Positions 7,332 through 15,495 are shown, counted from the stretch's first letter. The stretch: DNA of 37,380 nt from Methylocystaceae bacterium (GCA_009773555.1 WSXZ01000055.1:1-37380); one strand, 5' to 3'. Notes: generated by a model not told the origin, from the sequence alone. Program-made: numbers and translations.

Positions 7332-7538
7332 TCAGGTGGCGATGGTGGGACTGGTGCCGTCGAAGAAACCGCTGATTTCTTTCCAGCGCCACGCGACGCG
7401 TGAACCGGGGTGCTTGCCGAACTTCTGTGGAGCCGGGAAGCGACCCGCTTTGATCATTCGCCACGTGTGCGCCCTGGAATAGGGCCAGCCGAGCTTCTTC
7501 AATGTTTTCCAATCCACCAGCATTCGCTCTTCGAACAT
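7332..7538 (-). CDS. AlpA-like helix-turn-helix regulator / excisionase
   Basis: A 68-residue protein with the compact MerR-like fold of AlpA and excisionase proteins: LGWPYSRAHTWRMIKAGRFP is the helix-turn-helix with the usual Pro after the recognition helix, and SRVAWRWKEISGFF is the conserved wing and last helix. In integrative elements such proteins bend DNA for excision or activate the integrase. The start at 7538 is set by GGAGG 8 bases upstream; the frame is open to 7637 but without a ribosome site. It is on the same strand as the integrase and upstream of the candidate oriT, so it may control both excision and transfer. Confidence 0.82.
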   Translation of the reverse strand: MFEERMLVDWKTLKKLGWPYSRAHTWRMIKAGRFPAPQKFGKHPGSRVAWRWKEISGFFDGTSPTIAT

Positions 7539-7858
7539 CGTGATGTCCTCCAGTAAGAGGCATCGCGACGCCCAGAGATCGCTCGCTAGCGGGCGAGTAA
7601 ACATAGCATGTCGCCGTGTTCCCGGCGAGATGCACATAGTTGTTCATAGTAGAACATGTGCTGGCGTGGAGGCGGATGTTGACGCTTCGCGCCAGCTTTC
7701 ACGAGTGAAGTGAAGGAGAAGGGCTTCCGGTCAGCACCACCAACGGACGCTTCGGGGACCCAGATAGCGGCGCAAAGTTGCACCAGTGTTTCAACGCCCT
7801 AATCTAACTTAGGCCGTTGCTCCCAAAAATCAGGGAGCAGAAAATTTAGGAGGGTGGC
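7539..7858. other. Spacer between the AlpA-like gene and the lipoprotein gene
   Basis: About 320 bases. It holds the inverted repeat at 7641-7656 and, at its right end, the AGGAGG ribosome site of the lipoprotein gene. Otherwise I see no gene; the short overlapping minus-strand frames start without ribosome sites. Confidence 0.5.
7641..7656. promoter_or_regulatory. Inverted repeat TGTTC-N6-GAACA, possible operator
   Basis: Perfect 5-bp arms flank a 6-base spacer (TGTTC-ATAGTA-GAACA) about 100 bases upstream of the AlpA-like start. Half of it continues into the 10-mer shared with 1124-1133. A dimeric repressor site is plausible. Confidence 0.35.
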
Positions 7859-8191
7859 ATGTATCCTGGGCCAGCCCAAATATATCGCTTCGTTTTCATG
7901 TCGAGCGCAATATCACTATCCGCCTGCGGCAGTGGAGAAAAAGATGAAGCGCTCGGACGTTTGATTACGGATTGCCAGATGTCGGCTCATTATGCGATGG
8001 CGGATTCGTCTCTAACGGACGAAAAGAAGCACGTTGCAATTGGAGGGTACGTTGAACGATGCTTGAAAGAAGGCGGGCTGCAACCACAGGCGGATGAGTC
8101 TTGCGTTGAAACTCCTCAATCAGCGGAAGACGGCAAGAGTTTTGTCAAGCCTCTCAAAAAATGTTGGAAATACAGCAAATCCGCTAACTGA
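7859..8191 (+). CDS. Small Cys-rich lipoprotein of the mobile element
   Basis: A 110-residue protein with a lipoprotein signal: a hydrophobic stretch RFVFMSSAISL followed by the lipobox SAC, giving a lipidated Cys23. The mature part has four more cysteines (C39, C69, C83, C97), enough for two disulfides, and is hydrophilic with an acidic start and a basic C-terminus. No family recognised. AGGAGG 5 bases before the ATG supports the start. It is the only plus-strand gene between AlpA and integrase. Surface lipoproteins in conjugative elements are sometimes entry-exclusion proteins; that role is a guess here. Confidence 0.72.
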   Translation: MYPGPAQIYRFVFMSSAISLSACGSGEKDEALGRLITDCQMSAHYAMADSSLTDEKKHVAIGGYVERCLKEGGLQPQADESCVETPQSAEDGKSFVKPLKKCWKYSKSAN

Positions 8192-8293
8192 AACCGTCTT
8201 CCTCCAATTATCATCGAGTGTGAGCGATTACGAATAGCCGGGATGGCGCAGGGTCAAAATCAGACCAAGGGCAACTGCGGTGGCAGACTTGGC

Positions 8294-9442
8294 TCAAGTC
8301 TGAGGAATGATTTGGTCCAAGCGTATCTCCCACAGGTCTATTGCCGCGCGCATTTCGTCCATGTAGGCGTGGCGATTGTAGATCGCCGCGACGCCCGAGA
8401 TCGTTCCGGAGGCATGGTTGAGGATGCGCTCGACGATATGCGGGGGGGTGTTGAGGGCGGCGAGATTGGTCGCGAACGTTCGGCGAAGATCGTGAAGCGT
8501 CCAAGGTGAGACGCCGCCGCCTTCCGCTTCCACGATCTGATCCAGGCGCGCCTTCGACCTTGCCCAGCCTTGAAATGCTTGCTCGTGGTTGCGGCCGGGG
8601 AAGAGATAATCGCCTCGCTGTGGAAGGGTGTCGATAATCGCGACCGCCTTATTGCCGAGCGGAAACGTGTGCTCACGGTTGTTCTTCGTCAGCGAAGAGG
8701 GCAGGGTGACGAGCTTGTTGCGTCGGTCGATATAGTCCCATTTGAGCGCGCCGATCTCGCCGCGGCGCTGACCGGTCAGGATGCAAAGGCGCACAAGCGA
8801 CCCGAAAGCTCCCAAGGCATCGCATGCCCTGTAGACGGCGCTCAATTCGGCAGGGGATAGGACTCGCCTTCGCGAGACGGTCTTGGCAGGGAGCCGCATG
8901 CCCTGCATCGGGCTGTGCGTCAGATAATGCCGGCGCACGCACCAATTGAAAAATGTTCGGACGGCCGTGAAGGCGTGATTGGCTTCGGTCGGCGTCTTGT
9001 GAAGCCGGTCGATGACTCGTGATATTTCCTGTGGCGCGATGTCGGCGACTTTCTTGTGGAACTTGAAATGTCGTTTGAGCAGCCGCTTGTTCTCTGAGAC
9101 CGTGCGCGGTTTGGCGGTGTGTTCGCTCAAGGAGAGATAAAGCTCGACGGCCTCGTTAAAGGAAATCGAGGGAGCCTGCCGCTTGCCGAGCGTGAATTCG
9201 GCGAGAAGGCGCTTCGCCTCAGCCCGCGCGTCGGAAAGCGAAATGGCCGGATATCGGCCGATTGAGACACGTCGGCGCTCGCGGCCATGAATGAGGTAAA
9301 ACGTCTTCGTCCCCCCTTGGGAGATGCGGACGCCAAATCCAGGAATGGCGGCGTCCCAATGCATGACCTGACCGCTCTCCGGAGGCTTCAGATTGCGCAC
9401 CACCACATCCGTGAGGGCAGAACCGTGCATCGCACCGTTCAT
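8294..9442 (-). CDS. int: Tyrosine recombinase (site-specific integrase) of the mobile element
   Basis: A 382-residue integrase. Residues 10-90 are the DUF4102-like arm-binding domain (KTFYLIHGRERRRVSIGRYPAIS), residues 93-180 the SAM-like core-binding domain, and the rest the catalytic domain. The catalytic residues are visible: R226 in TGQRRGE, H317 and R320 in HDLRRT, H343 in LNHASG, and the probable nucleophile Tyr355 in IYNR. Length and layout are normal for P4-type tRNA integrases. The start at 9442 is supported by GGGAGAG 9 bases upstream, a site that overlaps two direct repeats. It faces away from the tRNA-Gln scar 145 bases to the right, which fits attR. Confidence 0.95.
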   Translation of the reverse strand: MNGAMHGSALTDVVVRNLKPPESGQVMHWDAAIPGFGVRISQGGTKTFYLIHGRERRRVSIGRYPAISLSDARAEAKRLLAEFTLGKRQAPSISFNEAVELYLSLSEHTAKPRTVSENKRLLKRHFKFHKKVADIAPQEISRVIDRLHKTPTEANHAFTAVRTFFNWCVRRHYLTHSPMQGMRLPAKTVSRRRVLSPAELSAVYRACDALGAFGSLVRLCILTGQRRGEIGALKWDYIDRRNKLVTLPSSLTKNNREHTFPLGNKAVAIIDTLPQRGDYLFPGRNHEQAFQGWARSKARLDQIVEAEGGGVSPWTLHDLRRTFATNLAALNTPPHIVERILNHASGTISGVAAIYNRHAYMDEMRAAIDLWEIRLDQIIPQT

Positions 9443-9447
9443 CTCTT

Positions 9448-9467
9448 TAGGCTCTCCCTAGGCTCTC
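9448..9467. repeat. Two direct repeats TAGGCTCTC, 11-bp period, upstream of int
   Basis: TAGGCTCTC occurs at 9448-9456 and again at 9459-9467, one helical turn apart, and covers the ribosome site of the integrase. Direct repeats next to an att core are typical arm-type integrase sites or excisionase sites, so binding here could also repress int. Function inferred. Confidence 0.4.
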
Positions 9468-9586
9468 AAAATCGCTGTGTTGCCAGGAAAATCTATGAGC
9501 AACGATGGTATCGATATAGTCTATGTAAATCAAGGAGTAGCTGGCAATAATGTGCCGGAGTGCAACGCCGCGAAAACAGCGAAAAC

Positions 9587-9635
9587 ACGGACTCTGACTC
9601 CGTTAATCTTGGTTCGAATCCAGGTCCCCCAGCCA
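9587..9635 (+). repeat. 3' half of tRNA-Gln(CTG): attR scar of the integrated element
   Basis: The 49 bases fold as the anticodon arm to CCA end of tRNA-Gln: stem ACGGA / TCCGT around loop CTCTGAC (anticodon CTG at 9594-9596), a 4-base variable loop, T arm CTTGG-TTCGAAT-CCAGG, then the 3' acceptor strand TCCCCCA and GCCA. No matching TGGGGGA or D arm exists upstream, so this is not an intact tRNA. Elements that integrate at the 3' end of a tRNA leave such a duplicate at their far end. The intact gene should be at the other end, off the left edge. Confidence 0.88.
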
Positions 9636-9975
9636 AATCTCACTTGTCGCGAACGGCCCTCGCGCCCTCCCGAACCGGCGGCAACGGTCGGATCCTGGGC
9701 TTAAAGGCTGGCGGAAGGTTGCGACTGCTTCGCCGTTCCCAAGCATTTCGATAGCACGAAGCTCAGCAAGCGCCGTTATTCGCGCGTTCCCGCATAGCGA
9801 ATAGCCTTCGGCGGGTGGCCGGCCTCCAGCCCATCCGCAACGCAACCGAGGAGGCTCTGATCATCCTTGCGATGAGTTGCGGAGTGGATAGGGCCGGGAA
9901 GGGAACCCGCGCCGAGCCCAGGGGTTAGTTTCTGTCAGGCGCCGCAGTCCCCGTGGAGCGAACAGGAGCAGGAAG
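9636..9975. other. Intergenic stretch right of attR
   Basis: About 340 GC-rich bases with no convincing gene. A minus-strand frame (9603-9845) reads through the tRNA scar and ends LDSNQD, a well-known false ORF. The stretch ends in the ribosome site AGGAG before the ATG at 9976. Confidence 0.5.
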
Positions 9976-10377
9976 ATGTCGGCAGGACAAAGCAGTGGAA
10001 CCGGGGCGAGGACGGAACTGAACGATGAAAAGGTGAGGAAGAACGACATCCTCAGCAATCGTCAAAAGGCCCAAAGACGACCTGGACAGAGCTTGGACAG
10101 TAAAGGCGTTCAGGTCGACGAATACAAGGACAACCCGGCCAATCGCCGCCCATCGAGTGACGATAGACTTCAACCTGATGACGATGACGAGTTAGCCGCC
10201 GAGAAGCCGAAGAAATCGTCACCCGGGACCGACAGCCCTGAGCCGGCGGATGATTCCAAGCAAGCCGACCGGCCCGGTTTCGACTTGGGGGGATCGACCG
10301 GCGAGACGCAGGGAGGCAAAGGTCTCGGGCTTGGCCCCGATGCGCTTAAAACCGGAAAGAGGCGCTTGCCAAGATAG
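9976..10377 (+). CDS. Hydrophilic, probably disordered hypothetical protein
   Basis: A 133-residue protein dominated by Gly, Ser, Asp, Lys, Pro and Gln with no hydrophobic core, no signal peptide and no cysteine. It starts MSAGQSSGTGARTELNDEKVRK; an AGGAG 7 bases upstream supports the start. An acidic run (SDDRLQPDDDDE) lies at the middle and the end is basic (KTGKRRLPR). No family recognised; the composition is like stress- or desiccation-related disordered proteins, but that is only a resemblance. The stop codon lies inside the first unit of a 13-bp tandem repeat, so the C-terminus could vary between strains. Confidence 0.6.
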   Translation: MSAGQSSGTGARTELNDEKVRKNDILSNRQKAQRRPGQSLDSKGVQVDEYKDNPANRRPSSDDRLQPDDDDELAAEKPKKSSPGTDSPEPADDSKQADRPGFDLGGSTGETQGGKGLGLGPDALKTGKRRLPR

Positions 10378-10407
10378 TGTCCCAAGATAGCGTCCCAAGA
10401 TAGCGTC
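10369..10407 (+). repeat. 13-bp tandem repeat, three copies, across a stop codon
   Basis: Unit CCAAGATAGCGTC is repeated three times in tandem (10369-10381, 10382-10394, 10395-10407); the first unit differs by one base. The first unit holds the TAG stop of the gene at 9976-10377. Because 13 is not a multiple of three, changes in copy number before the stop would alter the reading frame. Confidence 0.85.
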
Positions 10408-10883
10408 GTCTTGACGCCGCGAGCCGATGCTCGCGAACGTCCAAGAGAACGCGCCGGAAATCGTGGCTCGGCGCGAGACACATTGGCAAATCATTTCGAG
10501 CAATTCGGACAGAGCTGATTTCTAGTAGGTTGGCTCGGCGGTTATTGAACTCTGCGCAACATCTGCGCCGACCTAAAGGGCGCAAACTTCAAGCTAGCTC
10601 GAGACGCCAAAAGGCATTGGGGCCGTCGCGGCCCTCCGCGTGCGTTCCCCGGAGCGCCGATGAGTGTTGTTCACTCGATGGCGCCTGGAACGAGGCTTGG
10701 CCTCCGTCCGAGGGCGTCGCCGCTCGCTCCTCACGCACAACATTATCAGTATTGCGTTGACGCGGGATCTTCCGCCGCGTGCAATTGCCGCGCAAAAATT
10801 TGCGAATCACCAATGAAATCGTTAGCAATTGAATGTGTGTGGGTGAGCAATAATGCAGGCGCTTAACTCGTAAAGGACATCTT
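10378..10883. other. Intergenic stretch before the HU-like gene
   Basis: About 500 bases. Apart from the tandem repeat at the left end I see no gene. The last 130 bases become AT-richer (CAATTGAATGTGTGTGGG, AATAATGCAG), as expected for a promoter region of the gene at 10884, but no clear -35/-10 pair stands out. Confidence 0.45.
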
Positions 10884-11270
10884 ATGGCTAGAGGAAAACC
10901 GGTGAAGGCGGCGACCAGGAAGGTGAGCAAGGCTGAGCCTGCCGCCATTCGGCCGATCAAAGAGACATTTACAAAATCGGCTCTCATCAACCGGATTGCC
11001 GAGGAGAACGACATTCCTCGCAAGACCGCGGTGGGCGTCTACGCGACTCTGGAGAATGTGTTTCTCGGGTCGGTCCACCCGCGCGGCGTCGGCGAGTTCA
11101 CCCTGCCGGGCCTTCTGAAAGCGACCCTTCGCAAGGTGCCGGCGCGCAAGGCGGGGACTTTGGTTCGCAATCCTGCGACGGGCGAGATGGTCAAAGCCGC
11201 CGCCAAGCCCGCAAGCGTGCGCGTCAAAATCCGGCCGCTCGCCAAATTGAAGTCGGCGGCGACGAAGTAA
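10884..11270 (+). CDS. HU/IHF-like DNA-binding protein
   Basis: A 128-residue basic protein. Residues 25-110 follow the HU/IHF fold: a helical dimerisation part (FTKSALINRIAEENDIPRKTAVGVYATLENVF), a short turn (HPRGVGEFTLPGLL), then the beta-arm region with the conserved RNPATGE motif, where HU has the DNA-intercalating proline. It is longer than standard HU (about 90) by a Lys/Ala-rich N-terminal extension and a Lys-rich tail, both likely to add DNA contacts. Such longer members occur next to ordinary HU in alphaproteobacteria. AAAGGA upstream of the ATG supports the start. Confidence 0.82.
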   Translation: MARGKPVKAATRKVSKAEPAAIRPIKETFTKSALINRIAEENDIPRKTAVGVYATLENVFLGSVHPRGVGEFTLPGLLKATLRKVPARKAGTLVRNPATGEMVKAAAKPASVRVKIRPLAKLKSAATK

Positions 11271-11483
11271 GCGCCATCCATCGGGCCGTCGCGTTGCTTT
11301 TTAGCGCCGCGTCGGCGCGCTTGTCGCCGCCGATTTGTTGCTAGGGGGCCGCGCCGCTCGCGAAGGCTGCAGTAGTCATGCGCGGTCTCGGCGCCGCCCC
11401 TTGGGCCGTCCTTTGGATCGAGCCTGACGTCGACGGCAGCGGTCTTCTTGGAACCGCCGCCGCCGAAATGGCGAACCCCGCAC

Positions 11484-11816
11484 TTACCATCCGAAGCCGT
11501 CGGGATAACCGTAAGCCGGGTAGCCATAGGCCGGATAGCCATAATCATACGGCTGTGCGTAGGCGCCGGCTGCGCCGACGGCGGCGGCGGCGCCGAGCAC
11601 GCCAACGGCCGCGGCGGCCGCGGCTGCTGCGCCGGGATTATATCCACGGCGATAATAGCCGCCCCGATTATAACGCCGGTAATAGACTTGGTCAGTAAGC
11701 GATGGCGCCCTGACGCCCGCATCAACTGGCGTCGCCCAAGCGTCACGGGTCACAGCCGTCGCGGCCAAACCGCCGAACAGGGCGCCGGTGATGATCAATT
11801 TCAGCGTCTTACGCAT
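11484..11816 (-). CDS. Secreted Tyr/Gly/Ala-rich protein
   Basis: 110 residues from the ATG at 11816 (MRKTLKLIITGALFGG), preceded by GAGG. A signal peptide is clear, with likely cleavage after DAWA. The mature part has a Tyr/Arg/Gly-rich segment (YYRRYNRGGYYRRGY), an Ala/Gly-rich segment that could be a membrane or glycine-zipper helix, and three short YGYPAYG-type repeats before the end GFGW. No enzyme domain. Such low-complexity exported proteins are common in Hyphomicrobiales and may be envelope-associated; function unknown. The open frame extends upstream to 11990 but lacks support. Confidence 0.65.
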   Translation of the reverse strand: MRKTLKLIITGALFGGLAATAVTRDAWATPVDAGVRAPSLTDQVYYRRYNRGGYYRRGYNPGAAAAAAAAVGVLGAAAAVGAAGAYAQPYDYGYPAYGYPAYGYPDGFGW

Positions 11817-11999
11817 GTCTGCCTCACTCGCCTTTGAATGCGACGCCCTTACGAGCTGGATCGTCGCCTTATCTTGGGCGCTGATAACGACGTTGTCGAG
11901 GCCAAGGATCGAAGGCTGCGTTTCATCAAAGAACTGGCGCCTATACGCCAGTTGAAAAACGCGCCGAGTTCGTTGTTCGTAGTCGGCCAAGCGCGGCGT

Positions 12000-12584
12000 C
12001 TACCTTGAGAATGATCTTGCAGCGCGCGGAACGACGCGGCCGTTATTGGCGCGCAAGCCACGCCAGAGTTCTTCCATGTAGGGCAGGACCGCGAACAGCA
12101 AGGCTGCGACCAGAGCGCTGACGATATAAGCCAGGGGCAGTGGCGGAGCTTTCAGCGCGATGTCAAAGCGCGGCGCTTCATCTCCGAATCCAAAGAGCGC
12201 CAGAAACTGCGGCCAGTGCCGCGCCGCGACCAACAGCACGCCCATCAGCGGCATCATTTCAAGGTAGCTGTGAACGTGTTGCTCGATGGGTGTAATCTCG
12301 CGCAAATTCACCGCATAGCTCAAATCCCAAAGCGTCGTCGCCTCGTGAACGAACAACATCACGATCATGAAGGCGAGCACGAGCGCGTTGATATCCAGCA
12401 GAAGCGCCGCGAGGAACGGCCCCGCGACTTCGGCGAAGAGCAGGAGATGAAGCACGGATTCTTTCGCGCCGGAGGTGGTTTCGATGTTTGTGGCGCGATG
12501 ACACAGCCAATCGGCGAAACCGGCCATCAGCCAGACCGGCACGACAAAATACATCAGCACCAATAATGTCGGATCCTGTTCCAT
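12000..12584 (-). CDS. Conserved integral membrane protein with His/Glu motifs
   Basis: About 194 residues with four to five hydrophobic helices. Conserved-looking polar positions lie in or near the membrane: ADWLCHR near residue 28, LFVHEATTLWD in the middle and PIEQHVHSYLEMMP after it. This arrangement of His and Glu looks like a metal site, but I cannot assign a reaction. I recall close relatives in alphaproteobacteria under vague names. The ATG at 12584 (TTG at 12587 is an alternative) lies only 12 bases after the Rieske-domain stop, so it belongs to the same operon as the broken FAD/Rieske gene. Confidence 0.72.
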   Translation of the reverse strand: MEQDPTLLVLMYFVVPVWLMAGFADWLCHRATNIETTSGAKESVLHLLLFAEVAGPFLAALLLDINALVLAFMIVMLFVHEATTLWDLSYAVNLREITPIEQHVHSYLEMMPLMGVLLVAARHWPQFLALFGFGDEAPRFDIALKAPPLPLAYIVSALVAALLFAVLPYMEELWRGLRANNGRVVPRAARSFSR

Positions 12585-12596
12585 CAACAGCCGCTC

Positions 12597-14062
12597 TCAA
12601 GGCTCGTGTTCTTGCAGGGGCGCGTAAGCGGGGCCGTTGAGCGCTTCGCCGTCCGGCGCGAATTGAGATCCGTGACAGGGGCAGTCCCAACATCGCTCGA
12701 AGGCGTTCCAGTGCACGAGACAGCCAAGGTGCGAACAAACGGCTGAACGCAGGAACAACGTCCCGTCGTCGTCACGAAAGGCGGCGACCTTGCTCAAGCC
12801 GCTGCGCACGATCGCACCTTCTCCCGGCTTAAGCTGATCCCATGAGTTGATTTCGCCGGGCGTGACATAAGCGGCGAGCGCGCGGGATCATAGGCCTCGG
12901 CCCAGCGGCTGGCGCCGGTCAGGATCATGTCCTTGATGATCAGGCCGGCGAGCGCGCCATGAGTCATCCCTTGCCCTGAATCGCCGGTCGCGACGAAAAC
13001 GCGCTCGCTCCCAGGGTCGCGGCCAATGAAAGCCATGCCGTCGATGGGTTCAAGAACCTGTCCGGACCAGCGGCGAAGCTCTTTGCCGAGCGACGGCAAA
13101 CGCGCGCGCATCCAATCCTCCAGAGCCGCGAAGCGATCAGGCGCATCATTTGCTTCGCCCGAGCGATGATCCTCGCCGCCGACGATCAATATGTCGACAT
13201 TGTCCTCGCCAGGCTGCAGCCGCACGTAGTGATACGGATCAAGCGTATCCCAATACAATGCGTCCGGAAGCGCGCCGGAACGCAATTCGAACGCCATGGC
13301 GTAGGTGCGGTAAGGCGCTTGCTTGGTGTGAATGGCGAAGCGGTCGGTGATCGGCGCATTCGTGGCGACCACCGCGAAGTTTGCATGGACCGTACGGCCG
13401 TCGGCCGTCACGACTCTCACGCCGCCATCGTCCTCCGCCACCTCAACCACCGCGGCGTCGGCATAGAAGCGTCCTCCGGCGTCGATGATCGCGCGCGCAA
13501 GGCCGTGAAGATATTTGAGCGGATGCACGCGAGCCTGATCCGGATAGCGAAGCGCCGGCGTGGCGTCATGTCCGGCAAGGGGAACGCCTGTCTGCTTGAA
13601 GACCGGAAGTCCCGCCTTCTGCGCCGCTTCAAACTCGCGTTCAAGCCATTCGACGTCTTCTGTTCTTGCCGCAAAGAGATAACCGTCGACCCTTTGAAAG
13701 TCGCAGTCGATTTTGAGTTTTTTTTGCAGAGTTTCAATGCGATCGATCGCGGCCTGCTGGCTTTCGCGCCAGGCGCTTGCGATGTCTTCCCCGCGTATTC
13801 TGATGAGTTCATCGAATCCGTCGTCGCTTGCTGACGCGAGATGCGCGGTCGTGCGCGCCGTCATTCCTTTGCCGATCGGTCCGCGATCGAGAATGATGAC
13901 CTTCTTGCCGCTGCTCGCGAGCTCATACGCCGCGGACATCCCCGCGATGCCTGAGCCGACAACGACGACATCAGCGCGTTCGTCGTTCAGAAGAGAGCTG
14001 ACGCCTTCGACAACGGGCGCGTCCGTCCAAATGGATCGACTTTTTTCAAAAGAGACATTCAT
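12597..14062 (-). pseudogene. FAD-dependent oxidoreductase with C-terminal Rieske domain, frameshifted
   Basis: The first frame (14062 down to 12794, 422 residues) has the FAD motif GSGIAG at residues 36-41 and a DAO-type fold up to TGDSGQGMTHGALAG and WAEAYDPARSPL. After SPL the frame changes: the next frame reads AYVTPGEINSWDQLKPGEGA and then a complete Rieske [2Fe-2S] domain with CSHLGC and CPCHG, stopping at 12597. Family members are a single polypeptide of about 500 residues with roughly 30 more residues between these parts. So a short out-of-frame deletion lies near 12865-12876. Without the shift this would be a soluble redox enzyme; here the Rieske part is separated. Sequencing or assembly error is possible. 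Confidence 0.82.
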
Positions 14063-14557
14063 CGGGATTTCCGGGTCTGCGCGATCGAGTTTCCGGGCGG
14101 CAATAGAGGGCCGGGCGAGAATAGAACGAACGCGCCTGCTCGGTGTTCCACAGCTTGATGGAAGCTTCGAGCATAACGCGGGCTACGGCCGTTACGCTCG
14201 AGCCCTCCATTCCTCGAAGTGGTCCCGAGCAACTGCGAAAGCTGAAGCGCGCGGCGCGTCGAGCGTCTGATGCCCACCTATCGTTTGTAGTCTTCCCTAA
14301 AGAGACTGCGCCAGAACTTCATTTCGAGTTTCCGGCCGGTGCGATGGCGTCTGCGGCTCCAGCGCAAAGCGGCGGCGATGGCGCCAACCTGACGACGATC
14401 GCTGCGCCGCGTCAGGCGTGAAAGCACTCTCAGTAAAAAATGCATGCCCTAAATGAATCAGGAACGAAGTCTCTTTCCGCAAGTTCAGGGATACCAACGG
14501 GAGCCGATGCGGCCGCCACGCTTCCCGCGACCTTGAACCGTGAACCTAGGAGCAATC
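14063..14557. other. Intergenic stretch between divergent genes
   Basis: About 490 bases between the FAD gene start and the catalase start. Short frames on both strands (14143-14421 plus, 14059-14277 minus) have Arg/Ala/Ser-rich random-looking translations. It must contain both divergent promoters; the only clear site is the AGGAG of the catalase. Confidence 0.45.
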
Positions 14558-15457
14558 ATGTTCACGCATAATAAGAAACTTCAATATACGGTCCGAGTAT
14601 CCGAACCTAATCCGGTCCTCGCGAGCCTGATGCTCGAACAGTTCGGCGGACCGCAGGGAGAACTCGCGGCGGCGATGCGATACTTCACGCAGGCGATCGC
14701 CGAAGACGATCCGGGCCGGCGCGACATGCTTTTCGACATCGCCACCGAAGAACTCAGCCATCTTGAGATCATCGGCAGCATCGTCTCGATGCTGAACAAA
14801 GGCGCCAAGGGGCAGCTCGCGGAGGCGACGCAATCCGAGGCCGAGTTGTATCGCTCCGTCACGCAGGGCGCCGACAGCCACACGCAGGCGATCTTGTACG
14901 GCGCCGGCGCGGCTCTCACCAATTCTTCGGGCGTTCCCTGGACCGCGGCGTATATCGACACGATCGGCGAACCGACGGCGGATCTGCGGTCCAATATCGC
15001 AGCCGAAGCGCGGGCCAAGATCGTCTACGAGCGGCTCATCAACGTCACCGATGACGCTGGCATCAAGGAGGCGCTCGGCTTCCTCATGACGCGTGAGATC
15101 GCCCACCAGATCTCATTCGAGAAGGCGCTTTACGCGATTCAACCCAACTTCCCGCCCGGCAAGATGGCAGGCATGCCGCAGTTCTCGCATCTCTATGTGA
15201 ACGCGTCGCAGGGGCCGACTGATCATAAGGGTCCCTGGAACACGGGCGAGAATTGGCAGCGCATGGACGATGTGCTCGGAGGCATTCCGCTTGACGGCGG
15301 AGACGGCGCGGCGAGCGTCGATCTGGGATCTTCACAAAGCGAGGACCTCGCCAATTTCGCAGCGCGAACGAAGTCGAACCCCGGTTCCGATCCGGTGACG
15401 GGCGCGGATCTGGGCAGCAGCGGCGGCGCCCAAGCGCGACATTCGCCCGCGGAATGA
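14558..15457 (+). CDS. Manganese (non-heme) catalase
   Basis: A 299-residue protein that disproportionates hydrogen peroxide with a di-manganese centre in a four-helix bundle. All five ligands are visible and nearly at the standard spacing: E35 (GGPQGELAAAMRYF), E65 and H68 (ATEELSHLE), E150 (NIAAEARAK) and H183 (TREIAHQISFEKAL). The C-terminal 60 residues are a Gly/Ser/Asp-rich tail with two LGSS motifs. The start at 14558 (MFTHNKKLQY) is preferred over 14540 because AGGAG lies 6 bases before it. It is divergent from the FAD/Rieske gene. Together with the neighbours it suggests an oxidative-stress region. Confidence 0.95.
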   Translation: MFTHNKKLQYTVRVSEPNPVLASLMLEQFGGPQGELAAAMRYFTQAIAEDDPGRRDMLFDIATEELSHLEIIGSIVSMLNKGAKGQLAEATQSEAELYRSVTQGADSHTQAILYGAGAALTNSSGVPWTAAYIDTIGEPTADLRSNIAAEARAKIVYERLINVTDDAGIKEALGFLMTREIAHQISFEKALYAIQPNFPPGKMAGMPQFSHLYVNASQGPTDHKGPWNTGENWQRMDDVLGGIPLDGGDGAASVDLGSSQSEDLANFAARTKSNPGSDPVTGADLGSSGGAQARHSPAE

Positions 15458-15464
15458 TCCAGGA

Positions 15465-15495
15465 TTGGACGCCGGCGGCGGCAGCCGGCGTCCAA
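15465..15495 (+). terminator. Strong hairpin after the catalase gene
   Basis: A perfect 12-bp stem (TTGGACGCCGGC / GCCGGCGTCCAA) with a 7-base loop starts 8 bases after the catalase stop. No T-run follows, so it may be a terminator of the weaker kind or an mRNA 3'-stabilising structure. Confidence 0.55.

Noticed and set aside
9541-9635. Intact tRNA-Gln gene
   Set aside because: The 5' acceptor strand and D arm are missing upstream of the anticodon arm; only the 3' half is present.
9603-9845. Minus-strand ORF ending LDSNQD
   Set aside because: It is read through the tRNA 3' half, a common false ORF.
11039-11746. 235-residue minus-strand open frame
   Set aside because: It overlaps the HU-like gene and the secreted Tyr/Gly-rich gene in other frames; composition is Arg/Pro/Ala-rich noise.
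13166-13834. 222-residue plus-strand open frame
   Set aside because: Antisense to the FAD domain, with no ribosome site and a random-looking translation.
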